Assembly: GCA_937997955.1 (NCBI GenBank)
Contig: CALLDR010000177.1
Location: 1-21,956 of the forward strand
Direction of reading: 5' to 3'
Source of the DNA: an uncultured Emergencia sp.
Lineage (GTDB): Bacteria > Bacillota > Clostridia > Peptostreptococcales > Anaerovoracaceae
DNA length: 21,956 nt
The notes below the pieces were generated by a model that was not told the DNA's origin, searched no databases, and saw only the letters and a program-made list of their open reading frames with translations. Positions 13,410 to 21,853 of this stretch are shown here, one piece after another. Made by a program: the position numbers and the translations under genes. The number at the start of each line of letters is the position of its first letter. Position 1 is the first letter of the stretch.

Positions 13410-14665
13410 TGTGTTCCTCCCGTTTTAAATTTTTTCTCCGTAAGGCCCTCCTGGACCAGCATGGTCTTCAGCACAGACGCGTCAGCCGAAACGTCCCAGG
13501 CCATATCCTGAAACATATCGTCCAGCAGAACTTCAAAGGCTTCGTTGAGCGTATCCAGAGTATCCTCAATTTCCTTCTTCGATGAAATGATATTCTCACC
13601 CTGCACGGGCTGGGCGTCCAGGTTCTCATAGGCTTCCAGCAGCTTGATCGCCGTCGGCAGGTAGTATTCCATCAGTTTTCTGATATCCCCTGCCGTCTCC
13701 GGCGCTTCCTCTACTCTGGCAAAAATTCTCCGGGTCAGGACCTCCATGCGGAAGATCTTCGCCGATACCTCCTCACCCGGGATTTTATCGTTGCAGTCGC
13801 GTATCTGGTCTATAAATTTCTGGCCTCTCTCTATGATATCCAGAATCTGCGGGTCCATGGACTGTTTCCGGCTGCGCTCCGCCTCCGATTCCGCCGCGGC
13901 CCGTTCCGCCTCCGCCTTCATCTGCTCCTTCCGCTGGCGCGTCAGGGCAAGATACTCTCTGTACGCATCATCGGTGGTGATGAGGCAGGTATCGGTATCG
14001 TCCATGTGTCCCTGCGGGAACCACATTCTTTTCAGCATCCAATGCAGGTCTTTGACCACATACTGATCGGACTTCATGATCCTCTTCGCCAGATCTTTGA
14101 CGTTGCAGTATTCCTCATTTTTTATCGTGCTTATGTATATCCGAAAGCGCTTTACTCTTCCCAAGCGCCGGGTGCCGACAGCCGCCATGGCCCCCATCGG
14201 CACGATCAGCGCTCCCAGAAGGCCCAGCGCGCTGTACATCAGCTCCGGAGCCATCAGCAGCCTGCCCGCCGCCGCGGTAAACAGAAGCGCCAGCAGCGTA
14301 ATGCCGCCAAGGCCGTATCCGATCGCTGCCATGGCCACACCGAAAGCCTTCTTCCCGCCGGTATTCGCGTATCGAAGCTGCATTTCACCGGCGTCTTCGT
14401 GGGAATACCGCTCAGACGGTCCGGCGGCGGTCCGGTCGTAACCGGTCTCCCATCCCGTCCTTTGACGGTTTCTGTTCCCCGGGCCTTCCCCTGTTCCCAG
14501 GTCGATATCCACCTGTCCCTGATATCTGCTTCTCCCTCCTAAAGCGCTGTCCACAGCATCGCGCACGTTCTGGCTGAGACTGGTAAAATCCCCCGTCTCC
14601 ACAGCGTCCTGAATGCTTCTTATAATGTTCTTGCCAAAATATTCTAAATCCCGGTTATATCTCAT
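13406..14665 (-). CDS. xpaC: XpaC-family membrane protein
   Basis: 419 aa. The first 100 residues are soluble and low in complexity (Gly/Arg/Gln-rich linker about 44-90). Two transmembrane helices follow (about 108-130 and 142-164), then an Arg/Lys-rich turn (GTRRLGRVKRFRIY). The C-terminal half is helical and carries the XpaC-like NVKDLAKRIMKSDQYVVKDLHWMLKRMWFPQG and a later four-helix-like segment. XpaC was named for an effect on 5-bromo-4-chloroindolyl phosphate hydrolysis; its real role is unclear. It is the first gene of an operon with telA (4-nt overlap), has AGGAG nine bases before its ATG, and a good promoter 80-110 bp upstream. Confidence 0.9.
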   Translation of the reverse strand: MRYNRDLEYFGKNIIRSIQDAVETGDFTSLSQNVRDAVDSALGGRSRYQGQVDIDLGTGEGPGNRNRQRTGWETGYDRTAAGPSERYSHEDAGEMQLRYANTGGKKAFGVAMAAIGYGLGGITLLALLFTAAAGRLLMAPELMYSALGLLGALIVPMGAMAAVGTRRLGRVKRFRIYISTIKNEEYCNVKDLAKRIMKSDQYVVKDLHWMLKRMWFPQGHMDDTDTCLITTDDAYREYLALTRQRKEQMKAEAERAAAESEAERSRKQSMDPQILDIIERGQKFIDQIRDCNDKIPGEEVSAKIFRMEVLTRRIFARVEEAPETAGDIRKLMEYYLPTAIKLLEAYENLDAQPVQGENIISSKKEIEDTLDTLNEAFEVLLDDMFQDMAWDVSADASVLKTMLVQEGLTEKKFKTGGTQ

Positions 14666-14751
14666 GTAATGCTTCTCCTGATCCTCCCGCGCCTCTGACT
14701 GCGCATACAGCCGTGACGCCCATCGTAAAATCGCTGTGGTTCTTTTGTTCC

Positions 14752-14780
14752 ATTATAATCTATCGGGCGTTGCTCTTCAA
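14752..14780 (-). promoter_or_regulatory. sigma-A promoter of xpaC-telA
   Basis: On the minus strand TTGAAG (14780-14775, 4/6), 17 bp, then a perfect TATAAT (14757-14752). Predicted start is near 14745, giving an 80-nt leader. It lies 31 bp beyond the stop of the preceding flavoprotein gene. Confidence 0.85.
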
Positions 14781-14810
14781 GAAAAATCCCCTTCCCGTCA
14801 GAGCATACTT

Positions 14811-15428
14811 CTATCTGATAAAGTGGGTCGAGACCGGCTCTTCCTTCTCCGGCAAGCCGTATTTTTCCTTCCCGAGGGCGATGCTCTTCATCAGAAAAGC
14901 CATGTTCCGCGCCAGAGTCCTCATCGTCTGCAGACCCTCCGCGTCCTGGACTGCCTCGCCTTCCAGCCGCCCGTGGATGCTGTTCCAGTACTGGCTGGAC
15001 GCCACCGGCATGCCCGTAATCGTAAAATATTTGTTCAATTCGTCAAAGGTGGACGACAGGCCGCCCCGCCGGGCAGCGACCACCGACGCGCCCACTTTCA
15101 TGGTCTTGTCAAAGCCCGTGCTGTAAAACAACCGGTCGAGAAACGCGATCAAAGTGGCATTGGCCGACGCGTAATACACCGGACTTGCCACTACCAGTCC
15201 CTCCGCCTCTTCAAATTTCGGAGCAGCCTCGTTGACGATATCATCAAAGACGCACTGTCCCCTGTCCTTACAGACGCCGCAGGCAATACACCCTCTGATA
15301 CTGCGGTTTCCCACCTGTAGAATCTCCGTCTCAATGCCCTCGCCGCTGAAGACTTTCTCCATTTCCGCCAGGGCAACGCCTGTGTTCCCCTCCCTGCGAG
15401 GACTTCCATTTATCATCAAAACTTTCAT
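14811..15428 (-). CDS. flavodoxin-fold NAD(P)H/FMN reductase, iron-sulfur flavoprotein type
   Basis: 205 aa. The N-terminal FMN loop reads LMINGSPRREGNTG (4-17). A compact Cys motif, CIACGVCKDRGQC (C47, C50, C53, C59), follows, as in archaeal and clostridial iron-sulfur flavoproteins that bind a [4Fe-4S] cluster. VVASPVYYASANATLIAFLDR is the second conserved flavin-fold element. Probably a soluble two-electron carrier or quinone/nitro reductase; the partner is not known. ATG 15428 has GGGGAGG eight bases upstream. It has its own promoter and is followed by the separate xpaC promoter, so it is likely monocistronic. Confidence 0.9.
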   Translation of the reverse strand: MKVLMINGSPRREGNTGVALAEMEKVFSGEGIETEILQVGNRSIRGCIACGVCKDRGQCVFDDIVNEAAPKFEEAEGLVVASPVYYASANATLIAFLDRLFYSTGFDKTMKVGASVVAARRGGLSSTFDELNKYFTITGMPVASSQYWNSIHGRLEGEAVQDAEGLQTMRTLARNMAFLMKSIALGKEKYGLPEKEEPVSTHFIR

Positions 15429-15479
15429 TCGCGATACCTCCCCTTATGATTTTGTTCTGTGTTCTTTTTCCTAAATTCC

Positions 15480-15508
15480 AGTATACGTCAAAACCGCGAA
15501 GAGTACAA
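15480..15508 (-). promoter_or_regulatory. promoter of the iron-sulfur flavoprotein gene
   Basis: On the minus strand TTGTAC (15508-15503), 17 bp, TATACT (15485-15480, 5/6). The -35 abuts the brnQ terminator hairpin. TTGACG at 15493-15488 is an alternative -35 but has no good -10. Confidence 0.55.
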
Positions 15509-15510
15509 GC

Positions 15511-15555
15511 AAAAGCTGACAGATAAAGGTTTCCCCTCGTTACCTGTCAGCTTTT
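15511..15555 (-). terminator. intrinsic terminator after brnQ
   Basis: AAAAGCTGACAG (15511-15522) and CTGTCAGCTTTT (15544-15555) form a 12-bp stem with a 21-nt loop. Read on the minus strand, the stem ends in CAGCTTTTGCTTG, 27 nt after the brnQ stop. The T-run on the plus strand makes it potentially bidirectional. Confidence 0.8.
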
Positions 15556-15581
15556 TCGGTCATATTGCGGCATATCAAGCG

Positions 15582-16865
15582 CTATACGCTTTCCTCAGCC
15601 TCCTTCATCTTCACCCGTGCCGCTCCCGCAGCCGCGAAGACCAGCGTAGGCAGGATCCATCCAAAGCCCATCTCGGACAGCGGCAGCACGTCAGCGAAGA
15701 TATCCGTATTCAGCATGCTGCCAACTCTCAGCAGCACTGAAGCCGCGAAGGCTCCAAAGGCGGCGAACCGGTACGTGGTGTCCGACTGGATCTTCTGACC
15801 TGCCAGGCCAAAGAGTACCAAAATGATAAGGACAGGATAGATCAGATCCAGTACAGGCGCCGCCATGGAAATGATTGTGGCCGTGCCGAAGTTGGAAATG
15901 ACCCAGGAAACCAGCGTAAACACGGTGACCATGATCTCATACCGCACGTGCAGCTTCTCCGCGAAGAAGGAAGCGATGGAGGTAAAGAGCCCAATGGCCG
16001 TGGTCAGACATGCGAAGGCGACGATCACGCCCAGCAGCACCAGTCCCCCCTTACCCAGCAGACGCTCCGTCAGCAGGATCAGCAGCTCAGACTGGGACAG
16101 CTCTCCCTGCACAGAAGCCGACGCCGTCGCTCCGATATAGGCGAGTCCGCCGTACACGATGAAGAGCAGGATAGTCGCCACGACGCCACCCTGCACGATG
16201 AGCGCCGACTGCTCCTTTTGTTCGGTATAGCCCTTTTGACGGATGGTGATCAAAATGGCTACCGAGAAGATGTAAGCCGCCATCATGTCCATGGTCTGAT
16301 AGCCTGACAGCAGCCCGTTGCGCACTACGCCGCTGATCGGGCTGGCAGGACCGATGTCGCCCACCGGCGTTACAAAGCCTTTGACGATCAGCGCCACCAA
16401 TGCGACGAACATGAGAGGCGCCAGCACCTTTCCTACGATGTCCACGACTTTGCTCTGACGCACGCTGAGTAAAAAAGAGATACCGAAAAAAATACCGGTA
16501 CACAGCCACGAGTTGACCTCGCCGAAGTTAGGGACAACGCCCACCTCATAAGTAATGGAAGCTGTTCGCGGGATCGCGACGAAAGGTCCTATGCAGAGGC
16601 AGTTCAGCGCCAGCAGCACGAAGGACAGCTTGCTTCCCAGACGGCCCGTCAGTTCTTCCGCGCCCTTTTCACTTTTCGCGATAACGATCATGGCCAAAAG
16701 GCTCATGCCGATATCGATAAAGATGAAACAGAGGAAGCCCGCGAACCAGGATTTTCCCGCTTCCCATCCCAGGAACGGCGGAAAAATAAGATTCCCCGCA
16801 CCAAAGAACATTGCAAACAATGCAAAGCCAATCGTCAGGGAATCCGAAGTTTTGATCTTGTTCAT
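15582..16865 (-). CDS. brnQ: BrnQ branched-chain amino acid:cation symporter
   Basis: 427 aa with about 12 hydrophobic segments, the LIVCS family length. Early signature: GFALFAMFFGAGNLIFPPFLGWEAG, highly characteristic of BrnQ; AIPRTASITYEVG is another. It imports Leu, Ile and Val with Na+ or H+ across the cytoplasmic membrane. Start: a GTG three codons upstream (16874) falls inside the Shine-Dalgarno GAGGTGAG, so ATG 16865, six bases after GAGGTG, is chosen. It lies 53 bp after aroK on the same strand and ends at a strong terminator. A TATACT sequence precedes it in this gap, but I could not pair it with a good -35. Confidence 0.97.
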   Translation of the reverse strand: MNKIKTSDSLTIGFALFAMFFGAGNLIFPPFLGWEAGKSWFAGFLCFIFIDIGMSLLAMIVIAKSEKGAEELTGRLGSKLSFVLLALNCLCIGPFVAIPRTASITYEVGVVPNFGEVNSWLCTGIFFGISFLLSVRQSKVVDIVGKVLAPLMFVALVALIVKGFVTPVGDIGPASPISGVVRNGLLSGYQTMDMMAAYIFSVAILITIRQKGYTEQKEQSALIVQGGVVATILLFIVYGGLAYIGATASASVQGELSQSELLILLTERLLGKGGLVLLGVIVAFACLTTAIGLFTSIASFFAEKLHVRYEIMVTVFTLVSWVISNFGTATIISMAAPVLDLIYPVLIILVLFGLAGQKIQSDTTYRFAAFGAFAASVLLRVGSMLNTDIFADVLPLSEMGFGWILPTLVFAAAGAARVKMKEAEESV

Positions 16866-16918
16866 ATTTCTCACCTCAAAAACAGTATATGCCCCGCTGT
16901 GAGATTCTATGACAAAAA

Positions 16919-17413
16919 TTATTTTAACGCCTCAATAATCTTTTCCACCACTTCCTCCACGGTGAGCCCGTCGCCGGGAATGGTGATGTCGGCGTGTTTT
17001 TCATAGAGCGGTATCCTTTCTTCGTACAGATCCGCCAGGGTCTGGCCCTTTTCCAGCGTGACCCCGCGTGTTTTGATGTTGGACAGCCGCTGCAGCACCG
17101 TGTCCAGGGTCACCTGCAGATAGACCACCCTGCCCCGCTCCTTGAACTTTTCCATGGCCCGATCAAAGTAAATGGCGCTGCCGCCGGTAGCTACCACATA
17201 GTCCTCTCCGTCAAAGTCCAGCAAAACCTTCTCTTCCACCTGATGAAAATAGGCGTTGCCCTTCTCATTGATGATCTCCTGCAGCGTCTTCTTCTCCCGC
17301 TGCTGGATCAGGATATCCGTGTCCACAAAACCTTTGTTCATGGTCTTGGCGAGAACCACGCCGATGGTGCTTTTGCCGCAGGACGGCATACCTACTAAAA
17401 TCACATTCTGCAT
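16919..17413 (-). CDS. aroK: shikimate kinase
   Basis: 164 aa. P-loop GMPSCGKST (8-16), shikimate-binding Asp in FVDTD (29-33), the ATGGSAIY glycine motif and the LID region around NIKTRG. It phosphorylates shikimate at the 3-hydroxyl with ATP, the fifth step of chorismate synthesis. ATGG replaces the more usual STGGG or ATGGG, a variant seen in clostridial relatives. No other shikimate genes are in the window. It starts at ATG 17413 directly after the stop of the exporter subunit, with GGAGGAG seven bases before it inside that gene's end, so it is cotranscribed with the exporter pair. Confidence 0.92.
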   Translation of the reverse strand: MQNVILVGMPSCGKSTIGVVLAKTMNKGFVDTDILIQQREKKTLQEIINEKGNAYFHQVEEKVLLDFDGEDYVVATGGSAIYFDRAMEKFKERGRVVYLQVTLDTVLQRLSNIKTRGVTLEKGQTLADLYEERIPLYEKHADITIPGDGLTVEEVVEKIIEALK

Positions 17414-17851
17414 CTATTGTCTCCTCCATTTTCTAAACCAACTGCGAGGCAGCGAAAAGACCGCCACCATACCCAAAACGATAGCCCCTATGATCTTCAG
17501 CACGGCAAAACCGCCGGACAGCCCCTGGACCGTGTTGCCGACGAACAGGTCGTAGATCATGTTGTAAATGCTGATGCCCGGAATGATGGGAAAGATCCCC
17601 GGGATCATGATCACGTTGGCAGGCACCTTGCAGAATACCGCCAAAACCCTGGAAAGGAAGGCGATGACCGCCGCCGCGAAAAAAGACGCCAGCGCCATGG
17701 ACACCCACTGCAGAGACATATCGTAGATGAACCAGCCGATGCAGCCTACCACCCCGCAGACCGCGCAGTGCCTGTATGGAACCATGAAGATCACAGAAAA
17801 GGCCGCCGTGCCGATAAAGGCCGCGATCAGGGCGTATATCATTTCCATCAT
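17414..17851 (-). CDS. threonine/serine exporter small subunit (ThrE-type, YjjB-like)
   Basis: 145 aa, almost wholly hydrophobic with about four transmembrane helices (IYALIAAFIGTAAFSVIFMV, VVGCIGWFIYDM, MALASFFAAAVIAFLS, IIGAIVLGMVAVF). KVPANVIMIPGIFPIIPG is the hallmark of the ThrE_2 (YjjB-like) half. It would pair with the next gene to form a split ThrE exporter; in Corynebacterium ThrE the two halves are fused. The much longer open frame upstream is out-of-frame overlap with its partner. The real start is ATG 17851 (or 17848), which overlaps the partner's stop as TGATG with GGAGGTGG six bases upstream, so translation is coupled. Confidence 0.88.
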   Translation of the reverse strand: MMEMIYALIAAFIGTAAFSVIFMVPYRHCAVCGVVGCIGWFIYDMSLQWVSMALASFFAAAVIAFLSRVLAVFCKVPANVIMIPGIFPIIPGISIYNMIYDLFVGNTVQGLSGGFAVLKIIGAIVLGMVAVFSLPRSWFRKWRRQ

Positions 17852-18609
17852 CAGATGCCACCTCCGATCTGCAGCGCCAGATAGACGCCGGTGGCGATAC
17901 ACGTGAACAGCAGGATCGCGTCCAGCAGACGGACGCCTCCGGAGATGTAGTTTTGATCCACTAGGTCCCGGACGCCGTTGACAAAGGCCACGCTGGGCAG
18001 CAGCGGAATGATAGCGCCTACGATGGCCTTGTCCAGATTCTGCACCAGGCCCAGCCGCAGCATGATGACACAGCCGCCCGCCGCGATCATGCTGGCGACG
18101 ATGTGCAGCAGCACCTTTGACAGAGAAAAACGCTCCAGAGCGGTCAAAAATCCCCACACCAGCAGCCCCATCAAAAAGGCCGCCGCGCAGTCCATGGAGC
18201 CGCCGCCCAGGAAGTAGCAAAAGGCCGCCGCGCCGATGCCGGAACACAGGATATGTACCCACGGATTCTTTTTCCGCGACCGTTTGATCGCGTCGTATCT
18301 CGCCAGCGCCTCATCGATGTCCAGATCCTTCTGCTCGATCTCCCGGGACAGGTTGTTCAGCTCGCAGAGCTTGTTCAGATCTACGCTGGTCCCCATGACC
18401 GGCTGGATGCTGACAAACTTTTTATCCTCTCCTATCTCCAAATTTACGAATACCCCGTTGCAAATGATAAACACCTGCTGCCTGCTGGTGCCGTAATGCC
18501 GCGCGATCCTGCTCATGGTCTCCTCCACCCGGGAGATCTCCGCGCCGCACCGCAGCAGTTCCTCGCCGACGCCGGCCGTCAGCCGCAGGACCTTTCGTAA
18601 ATACTGCAT
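17851..18609 (-). CDS. threonine/serine exporter large subunit (ThrE-type, YjjP-like, DUF1212)
   Basis: 252 aa. A soluble N-terminal part (1-115) carries GEELLRCGAEISRVEETMSRIA and SRQQVFIICNGVF, typical of DUF1212. Five hydrophobic helices follow, including ILCSGIGAAAFCYFLGG and LPSVAFVNGVRDLVDQNYISGG, the conserved loop of this family. Probable role is amino acid or metabolite export through the membrane together with the small subunit; substrate specificity cannot be read. ATG 18609 has purine-rich AGGAAGAG upstream at a longer than ideal distance. It lies 28 bp after pgeF. Confidence 0.9.
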   Translation of the reverse strand: MQYLRKVLRLTAGVGEELLRCGAEISRVEETMSRIARHYGTSRQQVFIICNGVFVNLEIGEDKKFVSIQPVMGTSVDLNKLCELNNLSREIEQKDLDIDEALARYDAIKRSRKKNPWVHILCSGIGAAAFCYFLGGGSMDCAAAFLMGLLVWGFLTALERFSLSKVLLHIVASMIAAGGCVIMLRLGLVQNLDKAIVGAIIPLLPSVAFVNGVRDLVDQNYISGGVRLLDAILLFTCIATGVYLALQIGGGI

Positions 18610-18637
18610 TTTCTTCTTTTCTCTTCCTTTCTATATG

Positions 18638-19471
18638 TCATATCAGAACCATGGCCGCCGCCATGATGCCCCGCCTGCCCTTCTGGCCCCGATGGGAGAA
18701 AAAGCTGGACGTGTCGCACTTTGTACAGAGCCCCATGTCCATCAGGTTTTCCTGCCGCAGCCCGCAGGCCAGCAGATCGCGGCAGATGATCCCCTTCAGG
18801 TCGATGTAGGATTTGACGCCCCGCTGCCGGCTGAACTGCCGGTTCGCAGGGTCCGCGTCAAAGAATGCCTGTGCGACGTCATGGTCCACCTCAAAGCATT
18901 CCTGGCACAGGGACGGTCCGATGCCCGCCAGAATGTCTTCCGGCTCACAGCCATACCGCGACGCCATCGTCTGTACCATGGCGCGCCCGATGCCGCCCAG
19001 GGTCCCGCGCCAGCCCGAATGAGCCAGGCCGATAACCTGCTTTGCCGGATCAAAGAAGAAGACGGCGTTGCAGTCCGCGTGGCCCGTGACCAGCGCCAGC
19101 CGCCGCTCCTTTGTCACCAGACCGTCCACGTCACGGTAATCCTTGGGCCGGGTAACGCCCTTGCCCGCGTCCGCCTCCGTCACTTCCCGGATGTTGACGG
19201 TATGCGTCTGGTCGCTGACCACCAGACGGTCCGCCGTCAAACAAAGGGTGTCCGCCAGGATTTCGTAATTCCGCCTGATGTTCTCCGGCGTGTCCAGTTC
19301 TCTGGCTCCGAAATTCCACGTACCCACACAGCCTTCGCTGACCCCGCCGTGACGGGTGGTGAACAGATGCCGCAGCTCCTTATATTCGTCCAGCCGGGGA
19401 AAGGTCAGATACTGCCTGCCATCTTCCGTATGCAGCCGATAACGTTCCCCGCTTGATTCTGCAAGTTTCAT
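18638..19471 (-). CDS. pgeF: PgeF/YfiH-family protein (multicopper polyphenol oxidase domain, peptidoglycan editing)
   Basis: 277 aa. Metal-site motifs: VVSDQTH (H90), VTGHADCNAV (H131, C134) and IGLAHSGWRGTLGG (H151). RHLFTTRHGGVSEG near residue 40 and DILAGIGPSLCQECFEV are further family marks. E. coli PgeF clears peptidoglycan precursors in which L-Ser replaced L-Ala; other members have purine nucleoside activity, so the exact substrate here is uncertain. ATG 19471 is seven bases after AGGAG. A promoter lies 65 bp upstream, making this the first gene of the pgeF-exporter-aroK run. Confidence 0.93.
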   Translation of the reverse strand: MKLAESSGERYRLHTEDGRQYLTFPRLDEYKELRHLFTTRHGGVSEGCVGTWNFGARELDTPENIRRNYEILADTLCLTADRLVVSDQTHTVNIREVTEADAGKGVTRPKDYRDVDGLVTKERRLALVTGHADCNAVFFFDPAKQVIGLAHSGWRGTLGGIGRAMVQTMASRYGCEPEDILAGIGPSLCQECFEVDHDVAQAFFDADPANRQFSRQRGVKSYIDLKGIICRDLLACGLRQENLMDMGLCTKCDTSSFFSHRGQKGRRGIMAAAMVLI

Positions 19472-19534
19472 TTCATGTCTCCTGAAAACAAAGGTTTTAT
19501 TCTTGATCTTGACACTCTTAAATTCGTCTCATAT

Positions 19535-19563
19535 AGTATACGGGAAAACAGGAAAAACTACAA
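19535..19563 (-). promoter_or_regulatory. promoter of pgeF
   Basis: On the minus strand TTGTAG (19563-19558, 3/6), 17 bp, TATACT (19540-19535, 5/6). Predicted start is near 19528. Confidence 0.55.
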
Positions 19564-19721
19564 TAGGATTTTTGCGGGGAATTTGGGCGGTGCGGCTTGG
19601 AGATTCTTGCAGAATTTTGCGTACAGCGATATCTTTTAGCGCTGTATTCTATATGAGAGTAAGAGGAGGCATACTGTCTCCTCTTGTGTTTCATATCGTT
19701 AACTGCTTTTTCGTGTGAATT
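19564..19721. other. non-coding region with two short inverted repeats
   Basis: TACAGCG (19622-19628) pairs with CGCTGTA (19640-19646), and AAGAGGAG (19661-19668) pairs with CTCCTCTT (19678-19685). Neither is followed by a clear T-run. A short direct repeat, CGTTRACTGCTTTTTCGT, occurs at 19697 and 19730, 33 bp apart. I recognise no gene here. Confidence 0.6.
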
Positions 19722-19925
19722 TCAAAGTTCGTTGACTGCTTTTTCGTAGTTTTTGAGGCTGTTTCTATTTGCCTTTTCGTAATCGGCGTGATTGACAAAG
19801 CTGACAGATTCCAAAAAAGCTGCCAGTTCCGTCAGCATCTGCGCAGGATCATTTCAGTGTTTCATGCTCAGTAATTTCCTGCCGTAAAAATCGATGAAAG
19901 AAAAAGACGAGACCGCCGCCTTAAC
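19722..19925 (-). pseudogene. possible remnant of an unidentified coding sequence
   Basis: One minus-strand frame reads protein-like: FSFIDFYGRKLLSMKH, a stop near 19857, then NDPAQMLTELAAFLESVSF and NHADYEKANRNSLKNYEKAV ending at a stop at 19722. The second part could start at ATG 19838 (38 aa) but has no ribosome binding site. The composition is that of a soluble helical protein tail. The direct repeat noted in the neighbouring region encodes part of it. I do not recognise the family, and a chance open stretch is possible. Confidence 0.3.
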
Positions 19926-19949
19926 GGTTATTCTTCGTCAAGGCGGCGG
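19913..19949 (-). terminator. intrinsic terminator after the LUD-domain gene
   Basis: CCGCCGCCTT (19913-19922) and AAGGCGGCGG (19940-19949) form a 10-bp GC-rich stem with a 17-nt loop. On the minus strand it is followed by TCTCGTCTTTTTCTTTC. It lies 43 nt beyond the LUD gene stop. Confidence 0.88.
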
Positions 19950-19991
19950 CCCCATCTCTGTTTGATTTGAATTTGATTTTATTTTTTTCAC

Positions 19992-20726
19992 TTAGAAGCC
20001 CAGTTCTTCTCCGATGATGATTACATGAAAATCGGATTCAATGGGCTTCTTATGGAGGATTGCTGTAATATTACAGATCCGGTTTGGAGCGTTACAGCTT
20101 GGGCAGACACCTGTTTTCACACAGGCACATTCGTCGCCGTATTTGATGTTATCCATCGGTGCCGCAATAAACCGAATCCGCTCACGGGCGGCCGCCTCAT
20201 CCGGAACCAGCTTATTGATGCCGGCCACTACGATGATCCGATCCGCACCGTACAGACTTCCTGCGATTCGATTGCCCACACCATCTACATTGACGATTTC
20301 GCCTTTCATAGTGACGGCGTTGGCACCCAGCAGAAACACGTTAGCTGTCAGATAGTCCGCCAGAAGTGCTCTGGCTTCCTCTCTGGTCGGCGCTTTGATG
20401 TAGCCATAATCAGCCTCACTATTATAACTGTGAAGGTTTAGAGCCGCGATGTTGGGAATCGCCCTGCATCCCTTGGCCTCCAACGCTTCGTCCAGATCCA
20501 GGGCGTAGACGGTATGGGAATCGCCTACGCCAACGAGAGTTCGATCTGGTATCAAAGACAGCAGGAGATCTGCTGCGTCCTGGCGGGTCTCAACATAGTA
20601 TGCCTCGAATCCGTTTTTCCGAAGCCTCTTCACGGCGTTTTCGCCTTTGCTGGCGTAAAACTGTTTTTTGATAGCCTCTACATCATAGGCCGCGTCTTTC
20701 ATTAAAACTTGATGGTTATCTTTCAT
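19992..20726 (-). CDS. LUD-domain (DUF162) lactate utilisation-like protein
   Basis: 244 aa. LUD-domain features: GVGDSHTVYALDL (66-78), NVFLLGANAVTMKGEIVNVDG, then the highly conserved NRIAGSLYGADRIIVVAGINKLV (152-174). A Cys cluster near the end (C200, C202, C208, C211, C218 in ECACVKTGVCPSCNAPNRIC) is typical of the stand-alone clostridial version and may bind metal or an iron-sulfur cluster. Related LutC/LutB proteins take part in L-lactate oxidation, but single LUD proteins have no proven reaction. It starts 9 bp after the solute-binding protein gene, so the two share a transcript; the transported acid may be its substrate or effector. TAGGAC lies upstream of the ATG. Confidence 0.9.
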   Translation of the reverse strand: MKDNHQVLMKDAAYDVEAIKKQFYASKGENAVKRLRKNGFEAYYVETRQDAADLLLSLIPDRTLVGVGDSHTVYALDLDEALEAKGCRAIPNIAALNLHSYNSEADYGYIKAPTREEARALLADYLTANVFLLGANAVTMKGEIVNVDGVGNRIAGSLYGADRIIVVAGINKLVPDEAAARERIRFIAAPMDNIKYGDECACVKTGVCPSCNAPNRICNITAILHKKPIESDFHVIIIGEELGF

Positions 20727-20735
20727 ATACTTGTC

Positions 20736-21794
20736 CTATCTTTTACTGTACGCTTCCAAATCCTTATCCAGCAAATCTAATACTTTTTGTCCTGCCTCTC
20801 CCACTTCTTTTACAAATGCTTCTCTTGGGGTTCCACTGATTGCTTTTTTCCATTTCTCTAAATCTGTCTCACTTAGTTCAACAATTTTGATATCACTTTT
20901 CTCTTTTATTCTAGTTAGCGCCTCTTCAGTATTTTTTGTTCTTTGTGCAAGAGCTTCTTTGCTGACCTTGTCAAAAACTTCCTGAAGTTTTTCTTTGTCT
21001 TCATCAGACATGTTATTATAAAACTCTGTATTTGTAATAACCACGTCCTGGACGCATTCATGATTGGAAAGAACCAGATACTTCTGAACCTCATAAAAAT
21101 TATTTGATTCAATAATCGGAATTGGATTTTGCTGTCCATCAATGGTTCCCAGCTGCAGTCCACTATAAACTTCCGCATAATCCAAAGTAATCGGAGTTGC
21201 TCCAGTTCCTTTTACATTAGCAATATCCACAAAATTGTCCATACAACGAATTTTCTGTCCTTTGAAATCACCTAAAGTCTCAAGTTTTTCATTACTCGTA
21301 TAGCAGCTGAAGCTTTCCGGATACCAATCTAATACCTTCAATCCTTTTTTTTCAACAAGACCGTTAACATATTTAATTGCTTCACCTTCTCTGAAGAGAT
21401 ATGATAACGCATCATTATCTTCCGGCAATGCAAAATTGATTGTAAAAGCCTGAGCTTCAGGAACAATCGTTGCCAGTGCTAAAGAGTAAACTTGGGCAAA
21501 TTCGCATCCGCCTCCTTCAACCTGTTCCATTCTCTGAACTTCATTTCCTAACTGGTCAGCTGGATATAATTCAACCGTAACATTTTCAAAGGTTTCTTCA
21601 ACATACTTTTTAAATAATTGAGCATATTGATCCAGCTCATCACCGTTTCTTCCTGTATGCGCATACTTCCAGACAACTTTTTCTCCCTCAGCAGGTGAGC
21701 TGTCTCTGCTTCCGCATGAACATAACGAAACCGTCAAGCACAACAGCAACAAAGCAACTACGGTAATTATGCTCTTTTTGTTCTTCCTTTTCAT
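20736..21794 (-). CDS. dctP: TRAP transporter solute-binding lipoprotein, DctP family
   Basis: 352 aa. Lipoprotein signal: KRKNKK, a hydrophobic stretch (9-24) and lipobox LCSC with C27 as probable lipidated residue, so it is anchored outside the membrane. DctP features: GDELDQYAQLFKKYVEE, ADQLGNEVQRMEQV, FKGQKIRCMDNFVDIANVKG with the carboxylate-binding Arg, and YSGLQLGTIDGQQNPIPII (the G.vDGqe.p motif). It captures organic acids for DctQM-type permeases. No dctQ or dctM is nearby: the next gene is the LUD protein and a promoter region precedes it. Its DNA is clearly more AT-rich than the rest of the window. AAGGAGG lies six bases before ATG 21794. Confidence 0.95.
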   Translation of the reverse strand: MKRKNKKSIITVVALLLLCLTVSLCSCGSRDSSPAEGEKVVWKYAHTGRNGDELDQYAQLFKKYVEETFENVTVELYPADQLGNEVQRMEQVEGGGCEFAQVYSLALATIVPEAQAFTINFALPEDNDALSYLFREGEAIKYVNGLVEKKGLKVLDWYPESFSCYTSNEKLETLGDFKGQKIRCMDNFVDIANVKGTGATPITLDYAEVYSGLQLGTIDGQQNPIPIIESNNFYEVQKYLVLSNHECVQDVVITNTEFYNNMSDEDKEKLQEVFDKVSKEALAQRTKNTEEALTRIKEKSDIKIVELSETDLEKWKKAISGTPREAFVKEVGEAGQKVLDLLDKDLEAYSKR

Positions 21795-21825
21795 AATTTT
21801 CCTCCTTTTTGGTTTTACATGTTAG

Positions 21826-21853
21826 AATATAATCTTAAATAACAGCTTTGCAA
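21826..21853 (-). promoter_or_regulatory. candidate promoter of dctP
   Basis: On the minus strand TTGCAA (21853-21848), 16 bp, TATATT (21831-21826, 5/6). Predicted start is near 21819. The -35 sits in the centre of a perfect palindrome. Further upstream, up to 21956, I see no gene. Confidence 0.5.

Noticed and set aside
17852..18262. N-terminal extension of the exporter small subunit
   Set aside because: The extended frame is Arg/Gly-rich out-of-frame translation of the large subunit. The ATG at 17851 has its own GGAGGTGG and a hydrophobic start.
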